DNA of 43,021 nt, from positions 1 to 43,021 of the forward strand of contig CAVPMA010000001.1 of assembly GCA_963706315.1 (NCBI GenBank), given 5' to 3'. Both the position numbers and the translations under genes were made by a program. This DNA comes from CALMEC01 sp963706315 (GTDB lineage: Bacteria > Actinomycetota > Thermoleophilia > Miltoncostaeales > Miltoncostaeaceae). The notes beneath the pieces are model-generated. The model saw nothing but the letters and a program-made list of their open reading frames with translations. It searched no databases and was not told the origin of the DNA. Positions 1 to 7,677 of the stretch are shown piece by piece; positions within the stretch are counted from its first letter, which is position 1; every line of letters begins with the position of its first letter.

Positions 1-546
1 CACTACGGGTATCTGCCCGGCTGCGGCGGCAACACTGCGGTCGACTCCGGGCGCGAGCCGGCGGCCGGATCGCCCGGGCTGCCGCCGTGGGTCCCGCCCG
101 CGTACCGGCGCATGGTGGCCGACGGCGCAACGGACGGGGGCGTGCCGCCAATCATCCTGGCCGCGCTCCTGCGTGCGGAGTCCGGATACGACCGCTGGGC
201 CGTGAGCCCGGCCGGCGCGCAGGGCATCGCGCAGTTCATGCCGGCGACCGCGCGCGGCATGGGGCTCCGCGACCCGTTCGACCCCGTCCAGGCGATCCCA
301 GCGGCCGGCCGGCTCCTGGGCGGTCATCTGCGGACCTTCGGGTCGGTGCCGCTCGCGCTCGCCGCCTACAACGCGGGGTCGGGTGCCGTGCGCCGCTACG
401 GGGGCGTCCCGCCGTTCGCGGAGACGCGGGCATACGTCGCGCGGATCATGGCGATCGCCGGCGACCCCACGGTCGGCGATCCGGGCGGGACCGGGGTGGG
501 CGGCGGCGGCGTCATCCTCGTCCGGATGGGGGACCTGCTCGCCTAG
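1..546 (+). CDS. Lytic transglycosylase, SLT family (5' truncated by window edge)
   Basis: Frame 1 is open from base 1 to TAG at 544-546, so the true start lies before the window. The protein shows the goose-lysozyme-like SLT domain: RAESGYD with the catalytic Glu, then GAQGIAQFMPATARGMG, then ALAAYNAGSGAVRRYGG. These are the diagnostic motifs of soluble lytic transglycosylases, which cleave the MurNAc-GlcNAc bond of peptidoglycan to form 1,6-anhydro ends. The visible N-terminus (CGGNTAVDSG, then proline-rich PPWVPP) looks like an extracytoplasmic linker. An internal ATG at 112 would drop that linker but keep the whole catalytic domain. Peptidoglycan remodelling is the confident part; the substrate and the missing N-terminal part cannot be judged. 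Confidence 0.85.
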   Translation, partial: HYGYLPGCGGNTAVDSGREPAAGSPGLPPWVPPAYRRMVADGATDGGVPPIILAALLRAESGYDRWAVSPAGAQGIAQFMPATARGMGLRDPFDPVQAIPAAGRLLGGHLRTFGSVPLALAAYNAGSGAVRRYGGVPPFAETRAYVARIMAIAGDPTVGDPGGTGVGGGGVILVRMGDLLA

Positions 547-651
547 GCGGCGGCGCGCCGTGCGGTTGCAGGGAGTCGGAAGCGAAGGGCGAAACCTCAA
601 GAACGTCGAGGTGCACCACCTCGTGCTCACCTACGTTTCGAAGGGGGACTC

Positions 652-1170
652 GTGCAATCTGAAGTCATCCTGTGGCTGGCCGTGCTGCCGCTCGTGCTCG
701 CGGCCCTCCGCGCGGTCACCATCGGCGACCGGCTCTACGCCTCGGTGCAGACCGGCAGCGCAGGCGGTCAGTTCAACCAACTCATCAATGCGACCCTCGC
801 CGGCCTGGTGTTCGTCGGCATGCTGCTGTTCCTCGTGATCGGCGCCGGTGGACCCGGCCAGATCGAGGACGCGCTCGCACTCATCCTTCTCGCGTTCGCC
901 GGGTTCATCGTCTCGGCGTATATGGCAGCCGGCTTCCGCGCGAAGACCTGGCAGAAGTTCCTCGGCCACGCCTTCTACGAAGCCGGAGTGTACTGGCTCG
1001 TGCTCGGCACGTGCCGGGTCATGCTGCTGCTCACCGACCGTGCAACGCCGACCGACGGCACGGCTGCGGGTCCCAAGCTCCAGTTCCTCGAGGGCGTCGT
1101 CTGGGCGGTCGTGGCCCTCGTGACGCTGACGCTGATCATCGGTACCGGGGCTCGGATGCGGCGCCGGTAG
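652..1170 (+). CDS. Small polytopic membrane protein, function unknown
   Basis: 172 residues from GTG 652, preceded by a GGGGG run at 643-647 that serves as ribosome binding site. Four hydrophobic segments are visible (roughly residues 4-22, 47-66, 73-95 and 145-163), joined by short polar loops with Arg/Lys mainly at the ends. A His and a Tyr (GHAFYEAGVYW) sit in the third loop. No family is recognised and there is no signal peptide cleavage motif. It stands alone between the lytic transglycosylase and uvrC, which has its own promoter-like hexamer. It is most likely an inner-membrane protein; a role in envelope biology is only suggested by its upstream neighbour. Confidence 0.6.
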   Translation: MQSEVILWLAVLPLVLAALRAVTIGDRLYASVQTGSAGGQFNQLINATLAGLVFVGMLLFLVIGAGGPGQIEDALALILLAFAGFIVSAYMAAGFRAKTWQKFLGHAFYEAGVYWLVLGTCRVMLLLTDRATPTDGTAAGPKLQFLEGVVWAVVALVTLTLIIGTGARMRRR

Positions 1171-1234
1171 CTCCGCCTTCGTCGACCGGGTCGTCGAGTG
1201 GCGGCGGCCCGGTCGGTTCTGCGCCGGACCGACC

Positions 1235-1240
1235 TATACT
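1235..1240 (+). promoter_or_regulatory. -10 hexamer of a leaderless uvrC promoter
   Basis: TATACT lies 7 nt before the GTG of uvrC, so the predicted transcript starts at or next to the start codon. No Shine-Dalgarno sequence fits between them and no convincing -35 box is seen 16-18 bp upstream. Confidence 0.5.
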
Positions 1241-1247
1241 CGGAACG

Positions 1248-3170
1248 GTGTCCGCTCGCACCACCCTGCGCGAACAGCTCGCGCGACTACCCGACAGCCC
1301 CGGCATCTACCTGTACCGCGACGCCGCCGACACCGTGCTGTACGTCGGCAAGGCCAAGTCGCTGCGCAAGCGCGTCCTGTCCTACTTCCGCGCGCCGCTC
1401 AGCCCCGACGACCCGGCGTCACTCGCCCCGCGCCCCGGTTCCCACCCCAAGACGGCCGATCTCGTCGATCGGATCGACCGGGTGGAGGTGCTCATCACCG
1501 GCGGGGAGAGCGAGGCGCTGATCCTCGAGGCGAACCTCGTCAAGCGCCACCGGCCGCAGTTCAACATCAGGCTCCGCGATGACAAGAGCTATCCGTACAT
1601 CGCGATCAGCCTCGACGAGGAGTACCCGCGCGTGTACTTCACGCGCGAGCGCCACCGCCGCGACCGCGTGTACTTCGGGCCATTCTCCAACGCGTCGAAG
1701 GTGCGCGAGACGCTCAACGTCCTCGCGCGGATCTTCCCGTCCCGTCCCTGCGAGGGGCCCGAGCCGGGGCGACCCTCCGGAATCCCGTGCCTCGACTACC
1801 ACATCAAGCGGTGCCTCGCGCCGTGCGTGGACTACATCACCAAGGCGGAATACCGCGCGCTCATCGATCAAATCATCGCGTTCCTGTCGGGCCGCTACCG
1901 GGGCCTCGAGCGGGAGCTCGACGAGCGGATGCGCGCCGCGTCGCAGGCGCAGGAGTTCGAGCAGGCCGCGATCCACCGAAACCGGCTCGCCGCGGTTCGG
2001 CACCTCATGGAACGTCAGTGGGCCACCAACGAGGGGCTCGGGACGCTCGATGTCATCGGCGTCGCGATGGAGAGGGACTGGGCGAACGTGCAGGTCCTGC
2101 AGGTGCGGGACGGGGTGATGCAGGACCGCCAGTCGTTCCACCTCGATCTCGCCGGCGAGGACGACCTGGCCGCGGTGGTCGAGCAGTTCGCGATCGAGTA
2201 CTACGCGTTGGCGATCGCCATCCCCCCGCTGGTGCTGGTCCCCTCGCCGGTCGAGGGCGAGGCCCTCACCCAGCTCCTCAGCGAACGGCGCGGCAGCCGG
2301 GTCGAGGTTCGCCACGCCGAGCGGGGCGACAAGCGGAGGCTCGCGGATCTGGCCGAACGCAACGCCCGGTTCGCGCTCGACCAGGACCGCAAGCGTCACG
2401 AGCTCGCCCGCGATCGCCGCCGCGATTCCCTGGCGGAGCTTCAGCGACGTCTCGACCTGCCGGCGCCGCCGGTCCGCATGGAGTGCTACGACATCTCGAA
2501 CCTCGGCCCGACCTACGCGTCCGCGTCGATGGTGGTCTTCGAGAGCGGCGCGCCCGCCAAGCGTCTTTACCGGACGTTCACGGCGCGCTACGAGGGTGAC
2601 GCCGACGACTTCGCGCGGATCGAGGAGGTCATCACCCGCAGGTTCGAGCGACTGGCCGGAGGGGGGGACGACCCGTCGTTTGCCCAGCGGCCCGGCCTGG
2701 TGGTGATCGACGGCGGCAAGGGGCAGCTCGGCGCCGCTTTGCGCGGGATGGCCGCCGCTGGCATCGACGACGTTCCCATCGTGTCGCTGGCCAAGCGCCA
2801 CGAGGAGGTGTACGTCCCCGGCCGGTCGGACCCGGTCATCCTCCCGGACGGCTCGGCGGGGCTCCGCGTCCTGCAGGCGATCAGGGACGAGGCTCACCGC
2901 TTCGCCCTCAAGCATCACCGCGGCCGGCGCGACAAGGGCATGACCGGAAGCATCCTCGACGCGCTGCCGGGGATCGGGCCGTCGCGACGCGCGGCGATCC
3001 TGCGCCACTTCGGCTCCCCGGAGCGATTCCTGCAGGCCTCGATCGACGAGCTCGCAGGGGTGCCGGGCCTCCCGCCGAAGGTCGCACGTGACATCTACGA
3101 TCGCCTGCACAAGACGGCGATCCCGGCGGGCGTCCAGGCGGTCGCGAGGGAGGTGGCGGAATCGAGCTGA
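1248..3170 (+). CDS. uvrC: UvrABC system protein C, excinuclease subunit
   Basis: 640 residues, full family length. UvrC makes the 3' and 5' incisions around the lesion in nucleotide excision repair after loading by UvrA/UvrB. The N-terminus carries the GIY-YIG nuclease (SPGIYLYRDA ... VLYVGKAKSLRKRV). A UVR-type UvrB-interaction segment sits near residue 225 (AQEFEQAAIHRNRL). The C-terminal RNase H-like endonuclease is marked by MECYDISNLG and VVIDGGKGQL, and a helix-hairpin-helix pair closes the protein (LDALPGIGPSRRAAIL and ELAGVPGLPPKVA). GTG 1248 is chosen because the GIY-YIG domain begins 18 residues later and a -10 hexamer lies just before it; the frame stays open upstream to 672 without meaning. 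The stop overlaps the next gene by four bases. Confidence 0.96.
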   Translation: MSARTTLREQLARLPDSPGIYLYRDAADTVLYVGKAKSLRKRVLSYFRAPLSPDDPASLAPRPGSHPKTADLVDRIDRVEVLITGGESEALILEANLVKRHRPQFNIRLRDDKSYPYIAISLDEEYPRVYFTRERHRRDRVYFGPFSNASKVRETLNVLARIFPSRPCEGPEPGRPSGIPCLDYHIKRCLAPCVDYITKAEYRALIDQIIAFLSGRYRGLERELDERMRAASQAQEFEQAAIHRNRLAAVRHLMERQWATNEGLGTLDVIGVAMERDWANVQVLQVRDGVMQDRQSFHLDLAGEDDLAAVVEQFAIEYYALAIAIPPLVLVPSPVEGEALTQLLSERRGSRVEVRHAERGDKRRLADLAERNARFALDQDRKRHELARDRRRDSLAELQRRLDLPAPPVRMECYDISNLGPTYASASMVVFESGAPAKRLYRTFTARYEGDADDFARIEEVITRRFERLAGGGDDPSFAQRPGLVVIDGGKGQLGAALRGMAAAGIDDVPIVSLAKRHEEVYVPGRSDPVILPDGSAGLRVLQAIRDEAHRFALKHHRGRRDKGMTGSILDALPGIGPSRRAAILRHFGSPERFLQASIDELAGVPGLPPKVARDIYDRLHKTAIPAGVQAVAREVAESS

Positions 3171-4048
3171 CGGTCATCACCGGCATGAGCGGCGCCGGGA
3201 AGAGCCAGGCGATGAGCGCCTTCGAGGACGAAGGTTGGTTCTGCATCGACAACATCCCGCCGCGGATGCTTCCGATGCTCGTCGAGCTCGCCGGCCTGGA
3301 GGGCGCCAAGCTCGACCGCATCGCGGTTGCCTGCGACGTCCGCGGCGGACGCTGGTTCGACGAGCTCACGCGCGAGCTGAGCCGCCTCAGCGAGAGCGAG
3401 GAGATCAGGCCGCGCCTCGTCTTCCTCGAGGCGTCGAACGACGCGTTGCTCACGCGCTTCCGCGAGACCCGGCGGCGGCATCCTCTCGCCGACGGAAGCG
3501 GTGTGCTCGGGGGCATCACCCGGGAGCGTGAGCTGCTCGAGGGGCTTCGGGACCAGGCCGACGTCGTGATCGACTCCACGGACCTGTCGATCTGGGATCT
3601 GCGCCGTGCGGTCGCGGAGTCGCTCATGTCCGGCTCGCCGCGCACCCGCCTGGAGGTGGTGTTCGTCTCGTTCGGCTTCAAGCATGGCGTGCCGCGCGAC
3701 GTCGACCTGCAGTTCGACGTCCGGTTCCTCAAGAACCCCTTCTACGAGCCGGAGCTCGCGGCGCTCACCGGGCGCGACCAGCCGGTCATCGACTTCCTGG
3801 AGGGGGTCGAGGGGATGGCGCCCTTCCTGGAGCGGCTCGAGGCGCTGCTCGACTTCCTCCTTCCCGCCTACGCCGCGGAGGGCAAGCACCATCTCGTCGT
3901 GGCGTTCGGCTGCACGGGCGGCAGGCACCGCAGCGTCCGCATCGCCGAACTCATGGCGAGCCGCTATCGCGCCGAAGCGTACGACGTGACCGTTGAGCAT
4001 CGCGATATTCACCGGGGCAACCGCGCGCCCGCCGAGGCTTCGACGTGA
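3167..4048 (+). CDS. rapZ: RNase adapter / P-loop nucleotide-binding protein RapZ (YvcJ)
   Basis: Member of the RapZ/YvcJ family, which binds nucleotides and in proteobacteria GlcN6P, linking cell-wall precursor status to gene expression. The Walker A is GMSGAGKS, and the signature C-terminal GCTGGRHRSV motif is followed by VEHRDIHRGN. The only ATG (3185) would cut off the first Gly of the P-loop and the beta strand before it. Upstream in frame no ATG, GTG or TTG occurs before a stop at 3089. CTG at 3167 overlaps the uvrC TGA as CTGA and restores LTVITG before the P-loop. An AGGGAGG lies at 3147-3153, somewhat far. A rare CTG start is therefore proposed. The downstream overlap with yvcK is GTGA. 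Confidence 0.93.
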   Translation: MTVITGMSGAGKSQAMSAFEDEGWFCIDNIPPRMLPMLVELAGLEGAKLDRIAVACDVRGGRWFDELTRELSRLSESEEIRPRLVFLEASNDALLTRFRETRRRHPLADGSGVLGGITRERELLEGLRDQADVVIDSTDLSIWDLRRAVAESLMSGSPRTRLEVVFVSFGFKHGVPRDVDLQFDVRFLKNPFYEPELAALTGRDQPVIDFLEGVEGMAPFLERLEALLDFLLPAYAAEGKHHLVVAFGCTGGRHRSVRIAELMASRYRAEAYDVTVEHRDIHRGNRAPAEAST

Positions 4049-5055
4049 GCGGACCGCGGCCGCCGCGCATCGCCGCCCTCGGGGGCGGCACCGGGTTGTC
4101 GAACCTGCTGCGCGGTCTCAAGACGGCGCCCCTCGACCTCACGGCGATCGTCACCGTCGCCGACGACGGCGGTTCGTCGGGCCGGCTGCGCCGCGAGCTG
4201 GGCGTGCTACCGCCCGGCGACATCCGCAACTGCCTCGTCGCGCTGGCCGACGACGAGTCCCTCCTCGGCCGCCTGTTCCAGTACCGGTTCGCCGACGGCG
4301 ATCTCGCCGGCCACTCGTTCGGCAACCTGTTCCTCGCCGCCCTCACCGAGGTCACGGGGAGCTTCGACCTCGCGGTGCGCGAGAGCTCGCGGGTGTTGAA
4401 GATCAACGGGCGGGTGCTGCCGTCCACCCTCGAGCAGGTGCGGCTCTGGGCCGAGCGCGACGACGGCACCACGGTCTGCGGCGAGACCCAGATCGGCGCC
4501 GGCATCGGCGCCTGCCTCCGGGTGTGGCTCGACCCGTCACCCGAGGCCCACCCGCGCACCATCGACGCGATCCTCGACGCCGACCTGGTGCTGCTCGGCC
4601 CGGGGAGCCTGTTCACCAGCGTCCTGCCGCACCTCGCCGTGCGAGACATCGTCGACGCCATGCGGGACACGCGCGCACTGCGTGTGTACATCGGGAACGT
4701 CATGACCCAGTCGGGAGAGACCTCGGGCTTCGACGCGGCCGACCATCTCCGGCATGTCATGGAGGCGGCGAACGGTGCCGTGGACGTGGCGATCGTGCAC
4801 GACGGCCCCCTCGATCCGGCGGGCGTCGCGCGATACCGATTGCAGGGTCAGGAGCCGGTTGCAGTGGACCAGGCGATCCTCCGAAACCTCGGAGTCCGGG
4901 TAATCGCACGAAATCTTGCTGCAAATGGCCAGGTTGTGCGCCATTCGCCGGAGGCACTCAGGGACGTTATCCTCGAGCTCCTGGAGGATTTGCGTGATCG
5001 CGGGCGTGAAATACCGAGTACGCGACACTTGCAACCAACTCCACCCTCCGCGTAG
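4045..5055 (+). CDS. yvcK: Gluconeogenesis factor YvcK/CofD-like
   Basis: 336 residues starting at a GTG that overlaps the rapZ stop by 4 nt. YvcK proteins bind UDP-GlcNAc and are needed for growth on gluconeogenic carbon and for correct placement of penicillin-binding proteins. The family landmarks are clear: ALGGGTGLSNLLRGLK at the N-terminus, TVADDGGSSGRLR, GDIRNCLVAL, and LGPGSLFTSVLPHL in the second half. The rapZ-yvcK pair is conserved in Gram-positive bacteria and is normally followed by whiA, which is absent here. A promoter for the next gene is embedded in the last codons. Confidence 0.94.
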   Translation: MSGPRPPRIAALGGGTGLSNLLRGLKTAPLDLTAIVTVADDGGSSGRLRRELGVLPPGDIRNCLVALADDESLLGRLFQYRFADGDLAGHSFGNLFLAALTEVTGSFDLAVRESSRVLKINGRVLPSTLEQVRLWAERDDGTTVCGETQIGAGIGACLRVWLDPSPEAHPRTIDAILDADLVLLGPGSLFTSVLPHLAVRDIVDAMRDTRALRVYIGNVMTQSGETSGFDAADHLRHVMEAANGAVDVAIVHDGPLDPAGVARYRLQGQEPVAVDQAILRNLGVRVIARNLAANGQVVRHSPEALRDVILELLEDLRDRGREIPSTRHLQPTPPSA

Positions 5056-5058
5056 AGT
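5029..5058 (+). promoter_or_regulatory. Promoter for the DUF1097 gene (-35/-10 pair)
   Basis: TTGCAA at 5029-5034 and TAGAGT at 5053-5058 are 18 bp apart, the best -35/-10 pair in the window. The -10 contains the yvcK stop codon. Transcription from about 5065 would give a leader near 190 nt before the ATG at 5255. No known riboswitch was recognised in it. Confidence 0.5.
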
Positions 5059-5254
5059 CGCTCTGGCACCGCACTGTGGGGGAGCGGCCAGACCGCAAGA
5101 ACCGTTGTGAGACGCCGTTTGGCAGGGGAATTGAGACTGCCGGCGTCGAACATGCGGGGACACCTTCATATTCGGGGTGCCGCGCGGTCACCTTTTGCTG
5201 GTCTTGTCTTCTCCGGCCGCGCGACCCATGTTCTCTCTCCAAGGAGCCAACTCG

Positions 5255-5926
5255 ATGGGTGCACGTGCAAAGGCGATTACGCCTCTTGCCATTGTCATTG
5301 GGGTGCTCTCGTTCCTCTGGACCGAGTTCTCCCTCAATTTCACGTTCCACTGGGTCACCGACGGTGACCTCGGGGTCGGCCTCGAGCTTCCGGCCTCGTT
5401 CCACCTGATCCTTCCGACGGCCTTCATCTCGTGGGGCCTCTTCTTTGCTGCGGGTGGTGACAACGCCGCCTTCGGCAAGATCTGTGTTGCCTGCATCTTC
5501 GGTACCGTGGCGGCACTCGTCACGATGCCGCTGGCCTTCAAGACCGCTGACCTCCCGGACTTCTGGGGTATCGCCCTTTGGGTGGGCGTCTTCGCGTTCG
5601 TTCTGGTCATGGTCCTGATCCTCGGCGACTGGTACTACGTTGCCGGTACTTTCCCGGCGTTCGCTGCGGTCTTCCTCTGGTGGATCGCAACCGGCCTTGA
5701 CGGCTGGGCGCCGAACGGCGGCGGTGTCGGGAACAGCGTCGAGGCGCTCGGCGCGCCGGCCACTGCCGGCACGGGTGCGTTCGGTGGTGTCATCTCCACT
5801 CCGTGGGGATGGGTGTGGTTCAACACGCTCGTCACCCTGATATGCGGTGTCGTCCTCGGCATCCTCTCCGCCAAGATCGCTGCGGCTCTCACGCCGAAGC
5901 CGAAGGCGGCGGCCGAGGCGGCCTAG
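5255..5926 (+). CDS. DUF1097-like membrane protein
   Basis: 223 residues from ATG 5255, preceded by a strong AAGGAG at 5241-5246. About six hydrophobic helices are visible, with the segment FISWGLFFAAGGDNAAFGK typical of DUF1097/YcdZ-like membrane proteins, whose function is unknown. A glycine-rich extracytoplasmic loop (WAPNGGGVGNSVEALG) precedes the last helix, and the C-terminus is an Ala/Lys tail. Codons such as GGT, GCT, GTT and CTT are much commoner than in neighbours, as in strongly expressed genes of high-GC bacteria or in recently acquired ones. It has its own promoter and a 9-bp terminator hairpin, so it is a single-gene unit sitting where whiA is expected. The family call is moderate. 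Confidence 0.7.
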   Translation: MGARAKAITPLAIVIGVLSFLWTEFSLNFTFHWVTDGDLGVGLELPASFHLILPTAFISWGLFFAAGGDNAAFGKICVACIFGTVAALVTMPLAFKTADLPDFWGIALWVGVFAFVLVMVLILGDWYYVAGTFPAFAAVFLWWIATGLDGWAPNGGGVGNSVEALGAPATAGTGAFGGVISTPWGWVWFNTLVTLICGVVLGILSAKIAAALTPKPKAAAEAA

Positions 5927-5950
5927 CCCCCTCAGCCGGACGTTGTCTTG

Positions 5951-5978
5951 CGTCGGGGGGCCTCCGGGTCCCCCGACG
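5951..5978. terminator. Hairpin terminator between convergent genes
   Basis: CGTCGGGGG at 5951-5959 pairs perfectly with CCCCCGACG at 5970-5978 around a 10-nt loop. There is no long U-tract (GTCGTT follows). The position between the convergent DUF1097 and thermonuclease genes suggests it serves both strands. Confidence 0.6.
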
Positions 5979-6004
5979 TCGTTAACGGGAGCGTTGTGCT
6001 CCAC

Positions 6005-6592
6005 CTACGAGTCTTGACGTGGGCAGGCGCCCCAGAGGCCCCGGCCGGCGGACATGGCCTCCCGCTCGGCGAGGCGGAACGCGGGGAGGCGGCGGAACGG
6101 GCGGTTTCGGTACACATAGACGCGGGCGGCGCCGTCGGCGAGCAGACGCTCGTTGACCGGCCGGGTCTCCCCGTTGCGGAAGACGTAGGCGAGCAGGCGG
6201 CCGTAGCGGTCGATCCGGTCCTGGGTCGGATCGGTCACGACCGTCACCGCCGTCCCCCGCGGCAGCAGCATCGCGGCTCTCGCCGAGGCCTGAGGCCCGA
6301 AGCACGCCACCGGACGGTTCGGGTCCTTCGTCTCCGGGGCGTCGATGCCGAGCAGCCGAATTCGCCGCACGGTCGTTCCGAGGCGCACGCCAATCGTGTC
6401 GCCGTCGCTCACGTAGGCAACCTGCCCGCCGCGCTCGATCGCGGCGCGCGGGACCGGCCCGGGCGCCGCAGCGGAGGTCGCGACGGGCGCATCGGGACCC
6501 GGCGTTTCGGCCGCCGGGGGCGTCGCATCCCGGGCAAACCCACCGGTCACGGCGAGTGCGAGCGACCCAAGAAGAAGGGGGCGAGCGCCCAT
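6005..6592 (-). CDS. Secreted thermonuclease (SNase-like)
   Basis: 195 residues from ATG 6592. The start gives a signal peptide (MGARPLLLGSLALAVTGGFA) and an Ala/Pro-rich linker before the nuclease fold. The staphylococcal nuclease active site is intact: IRLLGIDAPETKDP supplies the Arg, Asp and Glu equivalent to R35, D40 and E43, and DRYGRLLAYVF supplies the R87 equivalent. The enzyme would hydrolyse DNA and RNA with calcium outside the membrane, for nutrient scavenging or biofilm DNA turnover. It is divergent from gap, with 73 nt between start codons. The longer frame reaching into gap is not used because it would lose the signal peptide. Confidence 0.87.
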   Translation of the reverse strand: MGARPLLLGSLALAVTGGFARDATPPAAETPGPDAPVATSAAAPGPVPRAAIERGGQVAYVSDGDTIGVRLGTTVRRIRLLGIDAPETKDPNRPVACFGPQASARAAMLLPRGTAVTVVTDPTQDRIDRYGRLLAYVFRNGETRPVNERLLADGAARVYVYRNRPFRRLPAFRLAEREAMSAGRGLWGACPRQDS

Positions 6593-6665
6593 CCGGCGGA
6601 GTGTCCCAGTGCCACCGGACGCTGGTAGGCTCGCGCCCTCTCGACAGACCGAAAGGGAATCGCGC

Positions 6666-7667
6666 ATGGGCGTACGTGTGGGGATCAACGGATTCGGGCG
6701 GATCGGACGGAACGTGTTCCGCGCGGCGCGCGGCGTCGACGACGGCATCGAGATCGTCGCGGTCAACGACATCACCGACGCCGGGACCCTGGCGCACCTG
6801 CTCGACTACGACTCCGTCTTCGGCCGCTACCCCGGCACCGTCACGGCGGGCGACGGCGAGATCGTGGTCGACGGAACTCCGGTCAAGGTGTTCGCCGAGC
6901 GCGATCCCGCGAAGCTCCCCTGGGGCGACCTCGGCGTCGACGTTGTGATCGAGAGCACGGGCCTGTTCACCGACCGCGACAAGGCCGCCGCGCACCTCGC
7001 CGGTGGCGCGAAGAAGGTCGTCATCTCCGCCCCGGCGAAGGGGCCGGACCTCACCGTGTGCCTCGGGGTGAACGACGCCGAATACGACCCGGCCCGTCAC
7101 GACGTGATCTCGAACGCATCCTGCACGACCAACTGCCTCGCGCCGCTGGCGAAGGTGCTGCTCGACGGCTTCGGACTCGAGCAGGGCTTCATGACGACCT
7201 GCCACGCCTACACCAACGACCAGCGGATCCTCGACCTCCCGCACAGCGATCTCCGCCGCGCCCGGGCCGCAGCACTCTCGATCATCCCGACCTCCACCGG
7301 GGCCGCTCGGGCGATCGGCGAGGTACTCCCCGAGCTCAAGGGCAAGCTCGACGGGATCGCCCTGCGCGTGCCCGTCCCGGACGGCTCAGTGGTCGACCTG
7401 ACCTGCCAGGTCTCGCGGGCGACGAGCGCGGATGAGGTCAATGCCGCGTTCCGCGCAGCGGCCGAGTCCGGACCGCTCAAGGGGATCCTCGGCTACACGG
7501 AGGACCCGATCGTGTCACGGGACATCGTCGGCGACTCACGCTCGTCCCTCGTCGACGGGGCGCTCACCATGGTCAGCGGCACGGCCGTCAAGGTCGTGAG
7601 CTGGTACGACAACGAGTGGGGATACTCCTGCCGCCTCGCGGAGCTCGCACGCCGCGTCCTGGCATAG
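6666..7667 (+). CDS. gap: Glyceraldehyde-3-phosphate dehydrogenase, type I
   Basis: 333 residues. Catalyses NAD-dependent oxidation and phosphorylation of glyceraldehyde 3-phosphate to 1,3-bisphosphoglycerate. The N-terminal Rossmann fold begins GVRVGINGFGRIGRNVFRA, the catalytic Cys is in SNASCTTNCLAPL, and WYDNEWGYSCRL closes the protein. ATG 6666 has a GAAAGG ribosome site. A TAGGCT hexamer at 6626-6631 could be the -10 of an operon promoter giving a leader of about 28 nt. pgk starts 10 nt after the stop and tpiA and gpmI follow, so glycolytic triose enzymes are co-transcribed. No sign of an NADP-specific variant was examined in detail. Confidence 0.97.
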   Translation: MGVRVGINGFGRIGRNVFRAARGVDDGIEIVAVNDITDAGTLAHLLDYDSVFGRYPGTVTAGDGEIVVDGTPVKVFAERDPAKLPWGDLGVDVVIESTGLFTDRDKAAAHLAGGAKKVVISAPAKGPDLTVCLGVNDAEYDPARHDVISNASCTTNCLAPLAKVLLDGFGLEQGFMTTCHAYTNDQRILDLPHSDLRRARAAALSIIPTSTGAARAIGEVLPELKGKLDGIALRVPVPDGSVVDLTCQVSRATSADEVNAAFRAAAESGPLKGILGYTEDPIVSRDIVGDSRSSLVDGALTMVSGTAVKVVSWYDNEWGYSCRLAELARRVLA

Positions 7668-7677
7668 GCTCGAGCGG

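Noticed and set aside
672..1247. N-terminal extension of the uvrC frame by 192 codons
   Set aside because: It overlaps the small membrane protein gene and is Arg-rich nonsense; UvrC homology starts at 1248.
1419..3110. 563-codon open frame on the minus strand inside uvrC
   Set aside because: Antisense shadow frame created by high GC; uvrC is unambiguous on the plus strand.
5255..5926. Idea that the membrane protein is an ammonia/methane monooxygenase subunit C
   Set aside because: The hydrophobic pattern and the WGLFFAAGG segment fit DUF1097 better and no conserved metal ligands are seen.
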